64,000 nucleotides of DNA, from the NCBI GenBank assembly GCA_947258795.1, contig CAMYJU010000001.1, positions 1-64,000 on the forward strand, in the 5' to 3' direction. Of this stretch, positions 48,640 through 58,169 are shown in pieces. The DNA is from an uncultured Gammaproteobacteria bacterium. GTDB lineage: Bacteria; Pseudomonadota; Gammaproteobacteria; DRJJ01. The stretch's first letter is position 1; each line of letters starts with the position of its first letter. The notes under the pieces are model-generated. The model ran no database searches. It saw only the letters and a list, made by a program, of their open reading frames with translations, and had not been told where the DNA came from. The position numbers and the translations under genes were made by a program.

Positions 48640-48656
48640 GATGGTCAATACCATCT

Positions 48657-48952
48657 TATGCAAATTCCGCCTCAGCAAGTATACTGAACTGTGGGCGCGA
48701 AATTAACCATATAAAAAATAAGCTTGATATTACAGCTCGTATTATTATAGTACTAGCTATAGGGTTATATTAACAGTACTGCTTTCACGTTAGCAGATAG
48801 TACTTGCACGTATTTTGCAGATTGTTATTATTGACACAAGGATGAACTGCACGCACTGACCGTAATTGGAAACCGGTCGGCAGTATTGATGCGTGACAGT
48901 GTGGCAACGCAAACTTCAGGCTATAGGTTTGCGCGCATACATGGAGGTAATT
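48657..48952. promoter_or_regulatory. Divergent ppkA / fha control region
   Basis: AT-rich divergent region of about 300 bases with no gene. On the + strand TTGCAC (48814), a 16-base spacer and TATTAT (48836 minus about 10) form a weak promoter candidate. ACACAAGGATGA (48834-48845) matches 10 of 12 CsrA consensus positions and would lie at the 5' end of the fha leader. fha itself has an ordinary GGAGG site. Confidence 0.35.
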
Positions 48953-50224
48953 ATGCAAGGGAATCAAGGCGTAGCCGGTATTGTAAACCAGAATCCTGGT
49001 ACAGCAGGGAATCTCAAACTGGAGTTAATCAATCTCCAGGGAACCTATCAAGACCAGCAACCTGAGTTCATATTCGATGAGCAAGGTGGAGTTATCGGGC
49101 GCGGCAGTGACTGTGACTGGATCCTGCGTTGTACCCGCCGTTTAATATCACGTCACCATGCCATCATCAGTTATATTGACGGCCAGTATTATATACAAGA
49201 TGCAAGTTCCAATGGTATTACCCTGAATGATTCGAGCGAACCGCTTCCGCAGGGTATGTGCACACCATTACAGCAGGGTGACATTTTTTTTGTCGGTGAC
49301 CTGTCGATACGTGCCAGCCTGATCTCTGAGGACGAACTTTCAGGGGGGCAGCATGGTACTCCGCATTTTATCGAGTCAACAGTTATAGAGGCTCAGGATA
49401 ACCACAGGCATGCCGTTAGTGAGATGCCTGCAGTGCGTCTTGCTGAAGTGGTACAGCATGGTCAGGACAGGATTCCACGTCAAACTGCCGAGCTGGGTTC
49501 ACCCGAGGATCATTTCGAACCGCCGAGTGCGATTATTCCCGACAACTGGGATCTTGACCTGTCCGCACAGTCCAGGACGCCGGCTGACGCAATCGAAAAG
49601 CCTGCGGCCAGTCCGTTCAAGGCGCATCATTCCCTGTTTGATGCGCTGCTTTCAGGTATGGGTATACCCGGAATGGCAACCAGTCACACGCTCAGCCCGG
49701 ACGCGATGGAAGCGCTGGGTCGTTGCCTTCGTATCAGCATTGAAGGTTTGTCAAAGCTACATGAAGGGCACAATGATATCGAAAGCTCATTGTTGCATGA
49801 AAAACTGTCTATTGATCAGTCGACACCTGTAGAAAGCATCTCCAGGCTTGCGCCGTTTGTTGACCAGTTACTGAAGTCTGACAAGCAGTCGGCAGATGAT
49901 TTGTTATCACAGCTCAGGGAGAATTATGCTGATCTGGTCGGTCAGCAGGCCGCGGTTATTGATTGCCTGGGTAAAGTCGGCGGAATTGTGGCGGAACAGT
50001 TTGACCCGGAACGGATAGAAAATGCGTTTAAACGGTACCAGGCCCAGCAGGCTAAAAGCCGCAGATGGTATCACTTGTTCTTTCGGTCGGGAATCAGGAA
50101 ACGCTATCATGCCTTCTTCGAGGTCTATTTCAAGCTTCGCAAACGTGAAACAGAGCGAGCCCTCAAGTGTGTGTTTGGACAACGTTTTCTGGTCTTTTAT
50201 GCCGGGCGTCTGCGAGGGAAATAG
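48953..50224 (+). CDS. fha: T6SS FHA-domain protein (Fha/TagH/ImpI)
   Basis: A 423-residue cytoplasmic scaffold that reads phosphothreonine. The FHA domain is at about 20-110: GGVIGRGSDCDW (Arg50), RRLISRHHAII (Ser66, Arg67, His69) and DASSNGITLND (Asn87), the standard phosphopeptide-binding residues. A variable linker follows, then a conserved T6SS C-terminal domain (about 225-423; DALLSGMGIPGMA, ending in a basic KLRKRETERALKCVFG). With PpkA, PppA and TagF it forms the threonine-phosphorylation switch known from P. aeruginosa HSI-1. The ATG with GGAGG six bases upstream is clearly better than the earlier in-frame ATG at 48893. Confidence 0.93.
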   Translation: MQGNQGVAGIVNQNPGTAGNLKLELINLQGTYQDQQPEFIFDEQGGVIGRGSDCDWILRCTRRLISRHHAIISYIDGQYYIQDASSNGITLNDSSEPLPQGMCTPLQQGDIFFVGDLSIRASLISEDELSGGQHGTPHFIESTVIEAQDNHRHAVSEMPAVRLAEVVQHGQDRIPRQTAELGSPEDHFEPPSAIIPDNWDLDLSAQSRTPADAIEKPAASPFKAHHSLFDALLSGMGIPGMATSHTLSPDAMEALGRCLRISIEGLSKLHEGHNDIESSLLHEKLSIDQSTPVESISRLAPFVDQLLKSDKQSADDLLSQLRENYADLVGQQAAVIDCLGKVGGIVAEQFDPERIENAFKRYQAQQAKSRRWYHLFFRSGIRKRYHAFFEVYFKLRKRETERALKCVFGQRFLVFYAGRLRGK

Positions 50225-50270
50225 TAAACATACTGTAACATGGAAGCTTACAGTCAGATAACAGGGATGA

Positions 50271-50915
50271 ATGATTATGCGTACAGGATGGACAAACAGA
50301 TCTAGGACAAGCCGGGGAGCAGGTGCATACATACTGGTGGTGCTTACTGCGTTGATGAGCGTCGGATGCGAATCATCAATGAAAGTCATCAAGAAGCATA
50401 TTCCTTTCATGGAGCCCGATACCAATATTACGCTGACATTGGCGGCCTCATCGGATATCAATCCCGATACAAGAGGTGAAGCCTCTCCGCTTAATGTAAA
50501 AACCTATCTGCTGTCAGAGCGTACCACTTTCGATAACCTGGGCTTTGAAGCTGCGCTGGACGAAGCGGATGTCCTGCTGAGTGATCAGTTGCTGTCCAGG
50601 AAGGAATATATTTTTCAGCCCAAGGAGTCTATCCAGTATTCAATCAAGCTGGGTAAGGAGTCTAAATTTATTGCAGTCATCGCAGCCTATCGGGATGTCG
50701 ATCAGTCAAAGTGGAAACTGGTGTTGCCTGTAGACAGCGAGGACCCGGAAGACCAGACAGTCAGTCTGGGTAAGAACTCGGTAGTGCTGGCGCAAAACAC
50801 CGAAAAGGATGAGCAGGAAGATAATACTATCGATGCCGTAGAGGATGGCGCAACAGACAAGATCCAGGAGAAAACAGGGGAACTTGTTGAAAGCAGGCTG
50901 GAAAGCGCATTTTGA
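50271..50915 (+). CDS. tssJ: T6SS outer-membrane lipoprotein TssJ
   Basis: A 214-residue lipoprotein that anchors the TssLM membrane complex in the outer membrane. The signal peptide ends in a lipobox, LMSVGC (Cys33). A transthyretin-like beta-sandwich follows (ITLTLAASSDINPDTRGEASP, LNVKTYLLSERTTFDNLGF, EYIFQPKESIQYSIKL, FIAVIAAYRDVDQSKWK). The last 45 residues are an acidic extension not typical of the family. The start could be this ATG or the one six bases on. ACAGGGATG, a partial CsrA-consensus match, sits at the ribosome site (50261-50269). Confidence 0.93.
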   Translation: MIMRTGWTNRSRTSRGAGAYILVVLTALMSVGCESSMKVIKKHIPFMEPDTNITLTLAASSDINPDTRGEASPLNVKTYLLSERTTFDNLGFEAALDEADVLLSDQLLSRKEYIFQPKESIQYSIKLGKESKFIAVIAAYRDVDQSKWKLVLPVDSEDPEDQTVSLGKNSVVLAQNTEKDEQEDNTIDAVEDGATDKIQEKTGELVESRLESAF

Positions 50916-50946
50916 TAGTCCGGAATAACAGGGAGAGTTGAGTAAA

Positions 50947-52287
50947 ATGACATTGAACAACAAGGTAGCCTGGCTGGAAAGCCAGTATTTGCATCCGCAT
51001 CATTTCCAGCAACAGGAACGATATCTGGAAAGCAGCATTCAGGACCGGTGTAATCCGATTCGTTCCTACGTCTGGGGATTTCTGAACATTGATATAGACA
51101 AGGCGGTTCTGGCGGACGGGCGTTTTTCGGTAACCGCAGCGGAAGGCGTGATGCCGGATGGTACAACCTTCAGGTTTCCGGCGGGCTCCGTTCCACCCGA
51201 GGCGCTGGTGGTGCCCGAGCATACCAAGGACACCCTGATTTATCTTGTCTTGCCCCGCTACCAGGCAGGTACACGTCATCTTGATCTTGAAGGAGACAAT
51301 ACTGCAATTGCCCGCTATCGTCTGCATTCCGCAGACGTTTATGATTACAGCACAGACAGTTCTAACGCGATTACAGTAGAAATGGCGGCCTTGCACTGCC
51401 GTCTTGCGCTGGAACATGAGGACCTGGGTGGCTATACATCGTTACCGGTTGCGCGAATCAGGGAGGTTACCCAGGAAGGTGCGGTGATACTGGACAAACA
51501 GCATATTGCACCAATGCTAGCGGTCAGGCATGAAGCGACGCTAATTAATTACCTCAAGGATGTAATCGGGCTGTTGCAACAGCGTGGTGAAGCGCTGGCC
51601 ATACGTTTTATCGCATCCAACCAGGCCAGTGGATCCTCGGCTATTGCTGATTTCATGTTATTGCAACTGATCAATGGATATGAGCCGCGTTTTCGACATA
51701 TGGCTACCATCAGTATGTTGCATCCCGAGGCACTGTATACAGAGATGCTGGGCCTGATGGGAGAATTATCAACCTTCAGTACCAATGGCAAAAGACCAAT
51801 CGAGATACCACCTTATAACCACGCGGACCTGTATAGTTGTTTTCAGCCGCTGATGGACAATCTCAGCAAGCATCTCAGTGCGGTACTCGAACAGACCGCC
51901 ATATCCTTACCGGTTGAAGAACGGCAATATGGTATTCGTGTATCCCGTATTTCTGATCGCTCCATGCTCAGGCAGTGTCGTTTCATTCTGGCGGCCAAGG
52001 CAGACGTACCTACTGAATCGATACGTGCACAGTTACCATCACATATGAAGATAAGTTCGGTTGAGAATATCCGCGACCTGGTCAATAACCAGTTGCCAGG
52101 CGTTGCAATCTCGGAGTTGCCTGTTGCCCCGAGAGAAATTCCCTATCATGCCGGCTGTGTGTATTTCGAGCTGGATTCAGGTGATGAGCATTGGGTGCAA
52201 CTGAAAAACTCTGGCGGGTTTGCGTTTCATGTGGCCGGAGAATTCCCGAACCTGGAACTGGAATTCTGGGCTATCAGGATAGCATAG
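50947..52287 (+). CDS. tssK: T6SS baseplate protein TssK (ImpJ/VasE)
   Basis: A 446-residue trimeric adaptor linking the baseplate to the membrane complex. The N-terminus KVAWLESQYLHPHHFQQQER is diagnostic, followed by YVWGFLNIDIDKAVLADGRF and TFRFPAG. The C-terminal region YHAGCVYFELDSGDEHWVQL and FAFHVAGEFPNLELEFWAI is also typical. I choose the ATG with GGGAGAG nine bases upstream; the frame also opens with a TTG at 50938 that sits too close to that site. The ribosome site is part of ACAGGGA (50928-50934). Confidence 0.95.
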   Translation: MTLNNKVAWLESQYLHPHHFQQQERYLESSIQDRCNPIRSYVWGFLNIDIDKAVLADGRFSVTAAEGVMPDGTTFRFPAGSVPPEALVVPEHTKDTLIYLVLPRYQAGTRHLDLEGDNTAIARYRLHSADVYDYSTDSSNAITVEMAALHCRLALEHEDLGGYTSLPVARIREVTQEGAVILDKQHIAPMLAVRHEATLINYLKDVIGLLQQRGEALAIRFIASNQASGSSAIADFMLLQLINGYEPRFRHMATISMLHPEALYTEMLGLMGELSTFSTNGKRPIEIPPYNHADLYSCFQPLMDNLSKHLSAVLEQTAISLPVEERQYGIRVSRISDRSMLRQCRFILAAKADVPTESIRAQLPSHMKISSVENIRDLVNNQLPGVAISELPVAPREIPYHAGCVYFELDSGDEHWVQLKNSGGFAFHVAGEFPNLELEFWAIRIA

Positions 52288-52316
52288 GGATCAAACAACA
52301 AACTCAGGAAACAATC

Positions 52317-52394
52317 ATGGATGAGATAACTGTGAACAAACTGTCAGTTGACTGGCAGGTAACGGCAATCGCTTTATACCAGGCCAGGGTGTAA
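52317..52394 (+). CDS. Possible 25-residue leader peptide between tssK and tssL
   Basis: A short frame MDEITVNKLSVDWQVTAIAL... ends 8 bases before tssL. It has no clear ribosome site and no recognised family. It fills the 115-base gap between tssK and tssL and could be a coupling leader, or simply chance. Confidence 0.2.
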   Translation: MDEITVNKLSVDWQVTAIALYQARV

Positions 52395-52402
52395 TTGGTA
52401 TC

Positions 52403-53803
52403 ATGGCTATCGGCAAGGGATTTGCACGTCCTAACCCGGGTGGGCGTAGTGAACGTTCACCTGAATCGAACAGTTCTACTCGTGGTACAGACAGTACCAT
52501 CATCCGGCCCCGTCCGGGCGGTAGCAAGGCGGTCGTGCCACTGGTTACGAACGATGGCAGTGACGAAAACACGATAATTCGTCCCCGCAAGACCAGGAGA
52601 AGGTCTCCGCTGGTACTCAGCAAGGTCAATGGCTTCAGCAAGAATCCGCTGGTTAGCGCCGCAGCAACCCTGTTGTCACTGGTTTCGCAGATACGCAGCC
52701 TGGAAGGAAATATCGATGTAGGCATGATGCATCAGCAGGTTATTCAGCTGGTCCATAAATTTACCCAATCACTGGAACGGAAGGATATCGACCAACAGCT
52801 TGCCGGCAAGTCGCGATATGTGTTGTGTTCGTTAATTGACGAGACCGTACTGAATACCCCATGGGGTGAGCACAGTATCTGGAGCCAGAAGAGTCTGCTT
52901 AGCGTTTTTCATCACGAGACCTATGGTGGTGAAAAATTTTACAGGATAGTTGATGATGCCCTGAATGCGTCACGCAAGGACTATCAGTTGCTGGAGCTGT
53001 TGTATTTGTGCCTGTCGCTCGGATTCATGGGTAAATACAGGATTGATCCGCAAGGGCTGGTCAAGTGTGAGAAAGTCAGGTCGGATGTTTATCACGTATT
53101 ACACAACGGTCTGGATAACTACAAAAACGAACTGTCGGTCAACATATCGACCGCGAGCACTATCAGGCAGCGTCTGCACAGCTTCTTGCCGGTCTGGGTC
53201 TATTCTGCACTGTTGGGGCTGGCGGCATTCGGGATATTTACCTACCTGCTGATTGAGCTGAACAAGAGTACAGATCAATTGCAGACTGATCTTGCTGCAC
53301 TGACGCCGTCTCCGGTTGAGCCGGTCCTGGCTGTTGCAAAAGTTCGGCCTGAGGTGCTGAGGCTGCGTGAACTGCTTGCGCCGGAAATTGACCGGGGGGT
53401 AGTGAGGGTGGATGACTACAAGACCAGGATATCTGTCGTTTTGCAGGCAGAAGAATTGTTTGGTTCCGGAAGTACAGAAATTAACGGGGCCTTTTACCCG
53501 ATACTGGACAAGATATCCAAGGCACTGGAAGCTATCGATGACCCTGGACGGGGTCGCATTGTTGTGTCTGGTCATACTGACAGTATCGCGATTCGTACAC
53601 CGAGGTTTCCTTCAAACTGGCATTTGTCGCTTGCCAGGGCGAGTGCGGTTGTTAAATACATGAGTGTATCCGCATTTCTTAATGGCAGATTGTTGCCGGA
53701 GGGGAGGGCAGACACGGAGCCGGTTGCATCAAATGATACACCGGAAGGACGTGCGAAAAATCGCCGTGTTGCTATCGACATCTCTTATATGGACAGTATG
53801 TAG
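52403..53803 (+). CDS. tssL: T6SS membrane protein TssL with OmpA-like domain
   Basis: A 466-residue inner-membrane component of the TssJLM complex. The N-terminal 70 residues are disordered and contain TIIRPR twice (Thr32 and Thr57), possible PpkA targets read by Fha. The DotU/TssL cytoplasmic domain covers about 75-255 (SRYVLCSLIDETVLNTPWG, LSVFHHETYGGEKFY, LGFMGKYRI). One membrane segment lies at about 263-286. A C-terminal OmpA/MotB peptidoglycan-binding domain (about 350-460; IVVSGHTDSIAI, LSLARASAVVKY, AKNRRVAI) makes this the evolved, anchored form. tssM follows after 32 bases. Confidence 0.95.
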   Translation: MAIGKGFARPNPGGRSERSPESNSSTRGTDSTIIRPRPGGSKAVVPLVTNDGSDENTIIRPRKTRRRSPLVLSKVNGFSKNPLVSAAATLLSLVSQIRSLEGNIDVGMMHQQVIQLVHKFTQSLERKDIDQQLAGKSRYVLCSLIDETVLNTPWGEHSIWSQKSLLSVFHHETYGGEKFYRIVDDALNASRKDYQLLELLYLCLSLGFMGKYRIDPQGLVKCEKVRSDVYHVLHNGLDNYKNELSVNISTASTIRQRLHSFLPVWVYSALLGLAAFGIFTYLLIELNKSTDQLQTDLAALTPSPVEPVLAVAKVRPEVLRLRELLAPEIDRGVVRVDDYKTRISVVLQAEELFGSGSTEINGAFYPILDKISKALEAIDDPGRGRIVVSGHTDSIAIRTPRFPSNWHLSLARASAVVKYMSVSAFLNGRLLPEGRADTEPVASNDTPEGRAKNRRVAIDISYMDSM

Positions 53804-53824
53804 AACGGAACAAGAACATCAGAG

Positions 53825-53839
53825 GTACAGGGACTGTGC
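53825..53839 (+). promoter_or_regulatory. GGA-loop hairpin covering the tssM start codon
   Basis: GTACAG-GGA-CTGTGC: a six-pair stem (one U-G pair) with GGA as triloop. The tssM GTG lies in the 3' arm. GTACAGGGA matches the first nine positions of the CsrA consensus. A three-base loop is tighter than usual CsrA sites. Confidence 0.5.
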
Positions 53840-56800
53840 TAAAAAGGATTTTTATATTTCTGACCCGGCGTTGGGTGCTTGCCTTCATTGGTATTGTGGC
53901 CATCTCCTTATTGATCTGGTTTGTAGGACCGTTGATCGCGATTGCGGACTACAAGCCTCTGGCATCTGAAGGTGTCAGGGCATTGACCATCTTTGTGCTC
54001 CTGATTCTGTGGGGACTGAATAATTTGCGCGTCAGGTCAGCGGATCGAAAAACAGACAAAAAGTTTTCCGAGCAACTGCTGAAAAATAACAAACCCGGGA
54101 AGAAGGTGGCCACAGTTCGAGACAGAGAGGCCATCGCAGAGGAGGAAGTGCTGGGTAAGCGTCTGCGTTCGGCGATCAAAACCCTGCAGGGCTCAAGACT
54201 GGCGAGGGGTAAAAAACTGTATCAATTACCATGGTACGTGATTATCGGCGCACCGGGCTCAGGCAAGACCACGGCACTGAAAAATTCGGGTATGCAGTTT
54301 CCATTACAGCCGCATATGGGTGAAGGTCCGGTCAAAGGTGCGGGTGGCACCCGGTACTGTGACTGGTGGTTTACCGATGAGGCAGTCATTATCGATACTG
54401 CCGGGCGATATACCACCCAGGATAACCCGAAAAAGACTGACAGCCACGCATGGCTGGGGTTTCTCGGTTTGTTGAAAAAGACCCGTCCGAAACGGCCACT
54501 GAACGGAATTATTATCACGATCAGCATACTCGATATTCTGCAGAAGACACCGACGCAGCAAGCGTTACAGGCAGTATCAATCAAGCGCCGTATACAGGAG
54601 CTGAATGAACATCTGGGCATGAGTCTGCCGGTATATGTGCTTTTTACCAAGGTAGACATGATCGCCGGATTCAGCCCGTTTTTTGCGGACCTGGAACCGG
54701 AAGATCGTGAGCAGATGTGGGGTATTTCTTTCAGGGCGGGCAAGGCAGTCAGGACAAAGGAGACGCTTGATAAATTTGAACAGGAATACCGTACACTGAT
54801 AGCCCGTTCATATGACCGGGTGGTCAATCGCCTGAATGTCGAGAATGATCCCCAGCGCAGGGCAATGATCTATGAATTTCCTCACCAGATGCATGCCATG
54901 GGCAACAAGATACATGCGTTTCTGAAAGAGATTTTCATGCCTAACCAGTTTGAACAGCCAGTCTTGCTGCGTGGCACTTACTTCCTGAGTGGTACCCAGT
55001 CATCTGTACCGGCGTCCTGGGTATCGGGTGTACTGCCACCTGAATACAGTTCGGCTCCTCCGGTTACACTTGCCCAGACAGAACCCAAAAGCTTTTTTAT
55101 CAAGCAGTTGTTCAAGAGCATGATTTTTGCCGAGGAAGACCTGGCAACCATCAACTCCCGTATAAACAGGCGATATCGCTGGACATATCGTGCAGCGGTA
55201 ACGGCAGTTACAGCATTATTCAGTATGGGGGCCTATGCCTGGTATACCAGTTACGAGAAAAACAACGAGTACGTCACTGCAGTGTACAAGGATATTGATG
55301 AATACACCGAGGTAACCAGGAGCGGCCTGGGTAAAAAAATTGACTGGAACGTGCTGGCTGGAGGACTGAATGTACTCAGGGGTTTGCCTACCGGGTACGA
55401 TAAAGACCCTGATGACTACGACACGGAAATGGGGTTTGGCCTGTATCAGGGCTATAAGGTCGGGGCCCAGGCCAGAAATACCTATCTTAAGGCGCTGAAA
55501 CTGCATTTCATGCCGGCATTGACCAATATGCTGTTGGGCCGTATGGATATGGCCGGAAGCAATGATGAACTGCTGTACGAGTCTCTCAGGTTCTACCTGA
55601 TGCTGTATAACCCGGACAAAATGGATTCCGAGACATTTACTATATGGACTGATGCCTTGTGGGAAAGGGAATTAAAAACCGCAAACAGGGTGCTTCTCAG
55701 AAAAATCCTGAACGAACACCTGGCGATCGCGCTCACAGAGCAGGTCCCACCTCCTGCAATTGACAGCAAAAGAGTCAAACTGGCGCGTGAGCAGCTGGTC
55801 AACACGCCCCTGGATGTCAGATTGTACAGGCGCCTGAAGAATGACTATATGCAGGAGCATCGCGGCCAGTTTAGTGTAGAACTGGTTCTCGGTAAAAAAG
55901 CGGATATGCTATTCTATCGGCAGAGTGGCAAGCCGCTGTCTGAAGGTATTCCGGAACTGTTTACCTACAAGGGATTTCATGCCGGTTTTAATATCCAGAA
56001 CAAAAAACTGGCACAACGTCTCGCAGATGAGCGCTGGATATACGGCGATGCGGAGCATGAAACTTTTTCCGAAGCGGACGTAAATGCGATCAGCAAGCGT
56101 GTACAGGAATATTACTTTGATGAATATATTTCCCGCTGGAATGCATTGCTGGGTGACATGGTGTTAAGATCATTCAATACGGCCAATCAGGGAAGTAATA
56201 TTGTTCGCCTGCTTGCCAGTGCTGATGCACCTCTGGTAGTACTTCTGAAAAAAGTTCGCAAGCATACTGCGCTGTCGGAACTGCCTGCCTCCGCTGACTC
56301 TGCAAAGCATATTGCCAATGCGGTATCGGAATCCAGCTCCAAACTGTCTACAGAAAAACGACGGCTGGAAAGACTGGTTCCAAAATCGGGTAAAAAGTCA
56401 CGGGTCAGGTTGCCGGGACAGGAAGTCAGCGACGCTTTTGCGGAGCTTAATGACTATGTCAATGAAACTGATGGCATGCCGCTTTCGCAGCTGCAACTGG
56501 CGATCAAGGATTTGAACAAATATTTCAAGAATCTGGCATTTGCCAATAATTTTAAGCAGGCGGCATTTGAGGCGAATCGTTCATCAGACCAGGGTGGCGG
56601 CAGTATCAAGCCGGTCCTGTTTGCTATCAGCGAGGCACCTGCCGTTGTGCAGACGTGGTTCAGGTCACTGGGTAAGGACAGTCGCAGGGTGACAGCGGTT
56701 GCCTCGCATGGATTTATTAATAACGCCTGGCGTGATGAGATCGTCAGTTTTTTTGACAAGGCGATCAAGGGTCGATATCCCCTGGATATGAAAAGCAGCA

Positions 56801-57399
56801 AACAGGTACAGATGGATGATTTTGTAGAATTCTTTGGCCCCGGTGGCATGATGGACGTCTATTTCGATAAATATATCAAGTCCTATGTCGATACCAATGG
56901 TGGTAAATGGCGTCTGAAACGCAAGGGGTTGTCCAGAGAGACATTAAGAGTCTTCGAACGTGCACGGCGTATACAAGAGGCATATTTCTCAGGTAGACAG
57001 AAGACCCCGAAGGTTAAATTTATACTGAAGCCGTATTCCCTGGACAAGGTGGCGACACAGTCATTACTGGATATCATGGGTGTCCAGGTCAGGTACAAGC
57101 ACGGGCCTGTAAGATCCTATCCGGTTGTCTGGCCAGGCACTGAAAAAACCAACACCGATTTCACATTGATGCTTGCCAGTAAGGGGACGCCGCTGAGCAA
57201 GCGACTCGAAGGCGAATGGGGCTGGTTCAGGCTGATGGATGAATATGCCAGGATAGAGAAAGTACATGATCGTGACGAACTGTTGATAACCTTCAAGTTG
57301 AAAGGCGTCAGGGCTCAATATGTTTTGCAACCACAGAGTACCGTTAATCCGTTTACCAATACTGATATACGTGGTTTCGCGCTCCCGACACGACTATGA
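53836..57399 (+). CDS. tssM: T6SS inner-membrane protein TssM (IcmF)
   Basis: A 1187-residue trans-envelope protein linking TssL to TssJ. It starts at GTG. Two membrane helices lie near residues 13-38 and 48-62, a cytoplasmic NTPase-like domain has an intact Walker A, GAPGSGKTT (138-146, Lys144), and VIIDTAGRY. A third membrane helix is at about 450-470. The long periplasmic region has the IcmF-related domain and a C-terminal beta domain (FKLKGVRAQYVLQPQSTVNPF) that contacts TssJ. Not all TssM proteins retain Walker A, so ATP binding is plausible here. Its end overlaps tagF by 4 bases (ATGA). Confidence 0.96.
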   Translation: MLKRIFIFLTRRWVLAFIGIVAISLLIWFVGPLIAIADYKPLASEGVRALTIFVLLILWGLNNLRVRSADRKTDKKFSEQLLKNNKPGKKVATVRDREAIAEEEVLGKRLRSAIKTLQGSRLARGKKLYQLPWYVIIGAPGSGKTTALKNSGMQFPLQPHMGEGPVKGAGGTRYCDWWFTDEAVIIDTAGRYTTQDNPKKTDSHAWLGFLGLLKKTRPKRPLNGIIITISILDILQKTPTQQALQAVSIKRRIQELNEHLGMSLPVYVLFTKVDMIAGFSPFFADLEPEDREQMWGISFRAGKAVRTKETLDKFEQEYRTLIARSYDRVVNRLNVENDPQRRAMIYEFPHQMHAMGNKIHAFLKEIFMPNQFEQPVLLRGTYFLSGTQSSVPASWVSGVLPPEYSSAPPVTLAQTEPKSFFIKQLFKSMIFAEEDLATINSRINRRYRWTYRAAVTAVTALFSMGAYAWYTSYEKNNEYVTAVYKDIDEYTEVTRSGLGKKIDWNVLAGGLNVLRGLPTGYDKDPDDYDTEMGFGLYQGYKVGAQARNTYLKALKLHFMPALTNMLLGRMDMAGSNDELLYESLRFYLMLYNPDKMDSETFTIWTDALWERELKTANRVLLRKILNEHLAIALTEQVPPPAIDSKRVKLAREQLVNTPLDVRLYRRLKNDYMQEHRGQFSVELVLGKKADMLFYRQSGKPLSEGIPELFTYKGFHAGFNIQNKKLAQRLADERWIYGDAEHETFSEADVNAISKRVQEYYFDEYISRWNALLGDMVLRSFNTANQGSNIVRLLASADAPLVVLLKKVRKHTALSELPASADSAKHIANAVSESSSKLSTEKRRLERLVPKSGKKSRVRLPGQEVSDAFAELNDYVNETDGMPLSQLQLAIKDLNKYFKNLAFANNFKQAAFEANRSSDQGGGSIKPVLFAISEAPAVVQTWFRSLGKDSRRVTAVASHGFINNAWRDEIVSFFDKAIKGRYPLDMKSSKQVQMDDFVEFFGPGGMMDVYFDKYIKSYVDTNGGKWRLKRKGLSRETLRVFERARRIQEAYFSGRQKTPKVKFILKPYSLDKVATQSLLDIMGVQVRYKHGPVRSYPVVWPGTEKTNTDFTLMLASKGTPLSKRLEGEWGWFRLMDEYARIEKVHDRDELLITFKLKGVRAQYVLQPQSTVNPFTNTDIRGFALPTRL

Positions 57400-58169
57400 C
57401 AGAAATTAACGAACATTGCGGACTATTCGGGAAATTGCCACAACAGGCCGATTTTGTCAGTCACCATTTGAGTGAGGAGTATACCGACTACTGGCATTCA
57501 TGGCTGCAGTCTTCGATGAGTGTCAGTCGTGAGCAGCTTGGCGATGACTGGCTGAACTATTACCTGACCAGTCCGGTTTGGCGATTTGCCCTGTCGCCGG
57601 GGATATGCAGCCCGCATGCGATGACAGGCGTACTTATTCCGAGTATGGATGAGGTCGGGCGTTATTTTCCATTGACGCTTACGCACGCCGGTTCACATCA
57701 GGTCTGGGATGCCTGGCTGAATGGAGAGGAATGGTTTGATTCCGTGGAACAAGTGATACTCTCCGCGCTGGACGAAAACATATCCTATACAGGACTGGTG
57801 GAGTCTGTTGAGTCCATGGAGACACCGGAGTTTCCGGGTTTACCGCAGTACCAGACGCAGTTTTCCCTGACCGGTATTGACAAGGCATTTATGGTTCCCG
57901 TGTCAGATAACAACGCGAACGGAGAGATGATGGCCGCCTTGCTGGACAAGACCTATTCACGTCTGCTGGGAAGCTACAGCCTGTGGTGGACTAAGGGGTC
58001 TGAACATGTTGAGCCCTGTTTGCTGATCAGTTCCAATTTACCATCCGCTGGCCAGTTTGCCGCCATGTTTGATGGAGACTGGCAACAATGGGGCTGGTCA
58101 TCCGAGCAGGTCGTTAAATCCACTGCCGGTCAGAATGATGATGTATCCATGGTGAACAACAATGAGTGA
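57396..58169 (+). CDS. tagF: T6SS regulator TagF (ImpM family)
   Basis: A 257-residue cytoplasmic protein. The ImpM/SciT N-terminal domain is clear: GLFGKLPQQADFVSHHL, LTSPVWRFALSPGICSP and GVLIPSMDEVGRYFPLTL. The C-terminal half, WWTKGSEHVEPCLLISSNLPS, is also typical. In P. aeruginosa TagF represses the T6SS independently of phosphorylation by sequestering Fha. The ATG overlaps the tssM stop (ATGA), and the end overlaps pppA by 8 bases. Some clusters fuse TagF with PppA; here they are separate but coupled. Confidence 0.94.
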   Translation: MTEINEHCGLFGKLPQQADFVSHHLSEEYTDYWHSWLQSSMSVSREQLGDDWLNYYLTSPVWRFALSPGICSPHAMTGVLIPSMDEVGRYFPLTLTHAGSHQVWDAWLNGEEWFDSVEQVILSALDENISYTGLVESVESMETPEFPGLPQYQTQFSLTGIDKAFMVPVSDNNANGEMMAALLDKTYSRLLGSYSLWWTKGSEHVEPCLLISSNLPSAGQFAAMFDGDWQQWGWSSEQVVKSTAGQNDDVSMVNNNE

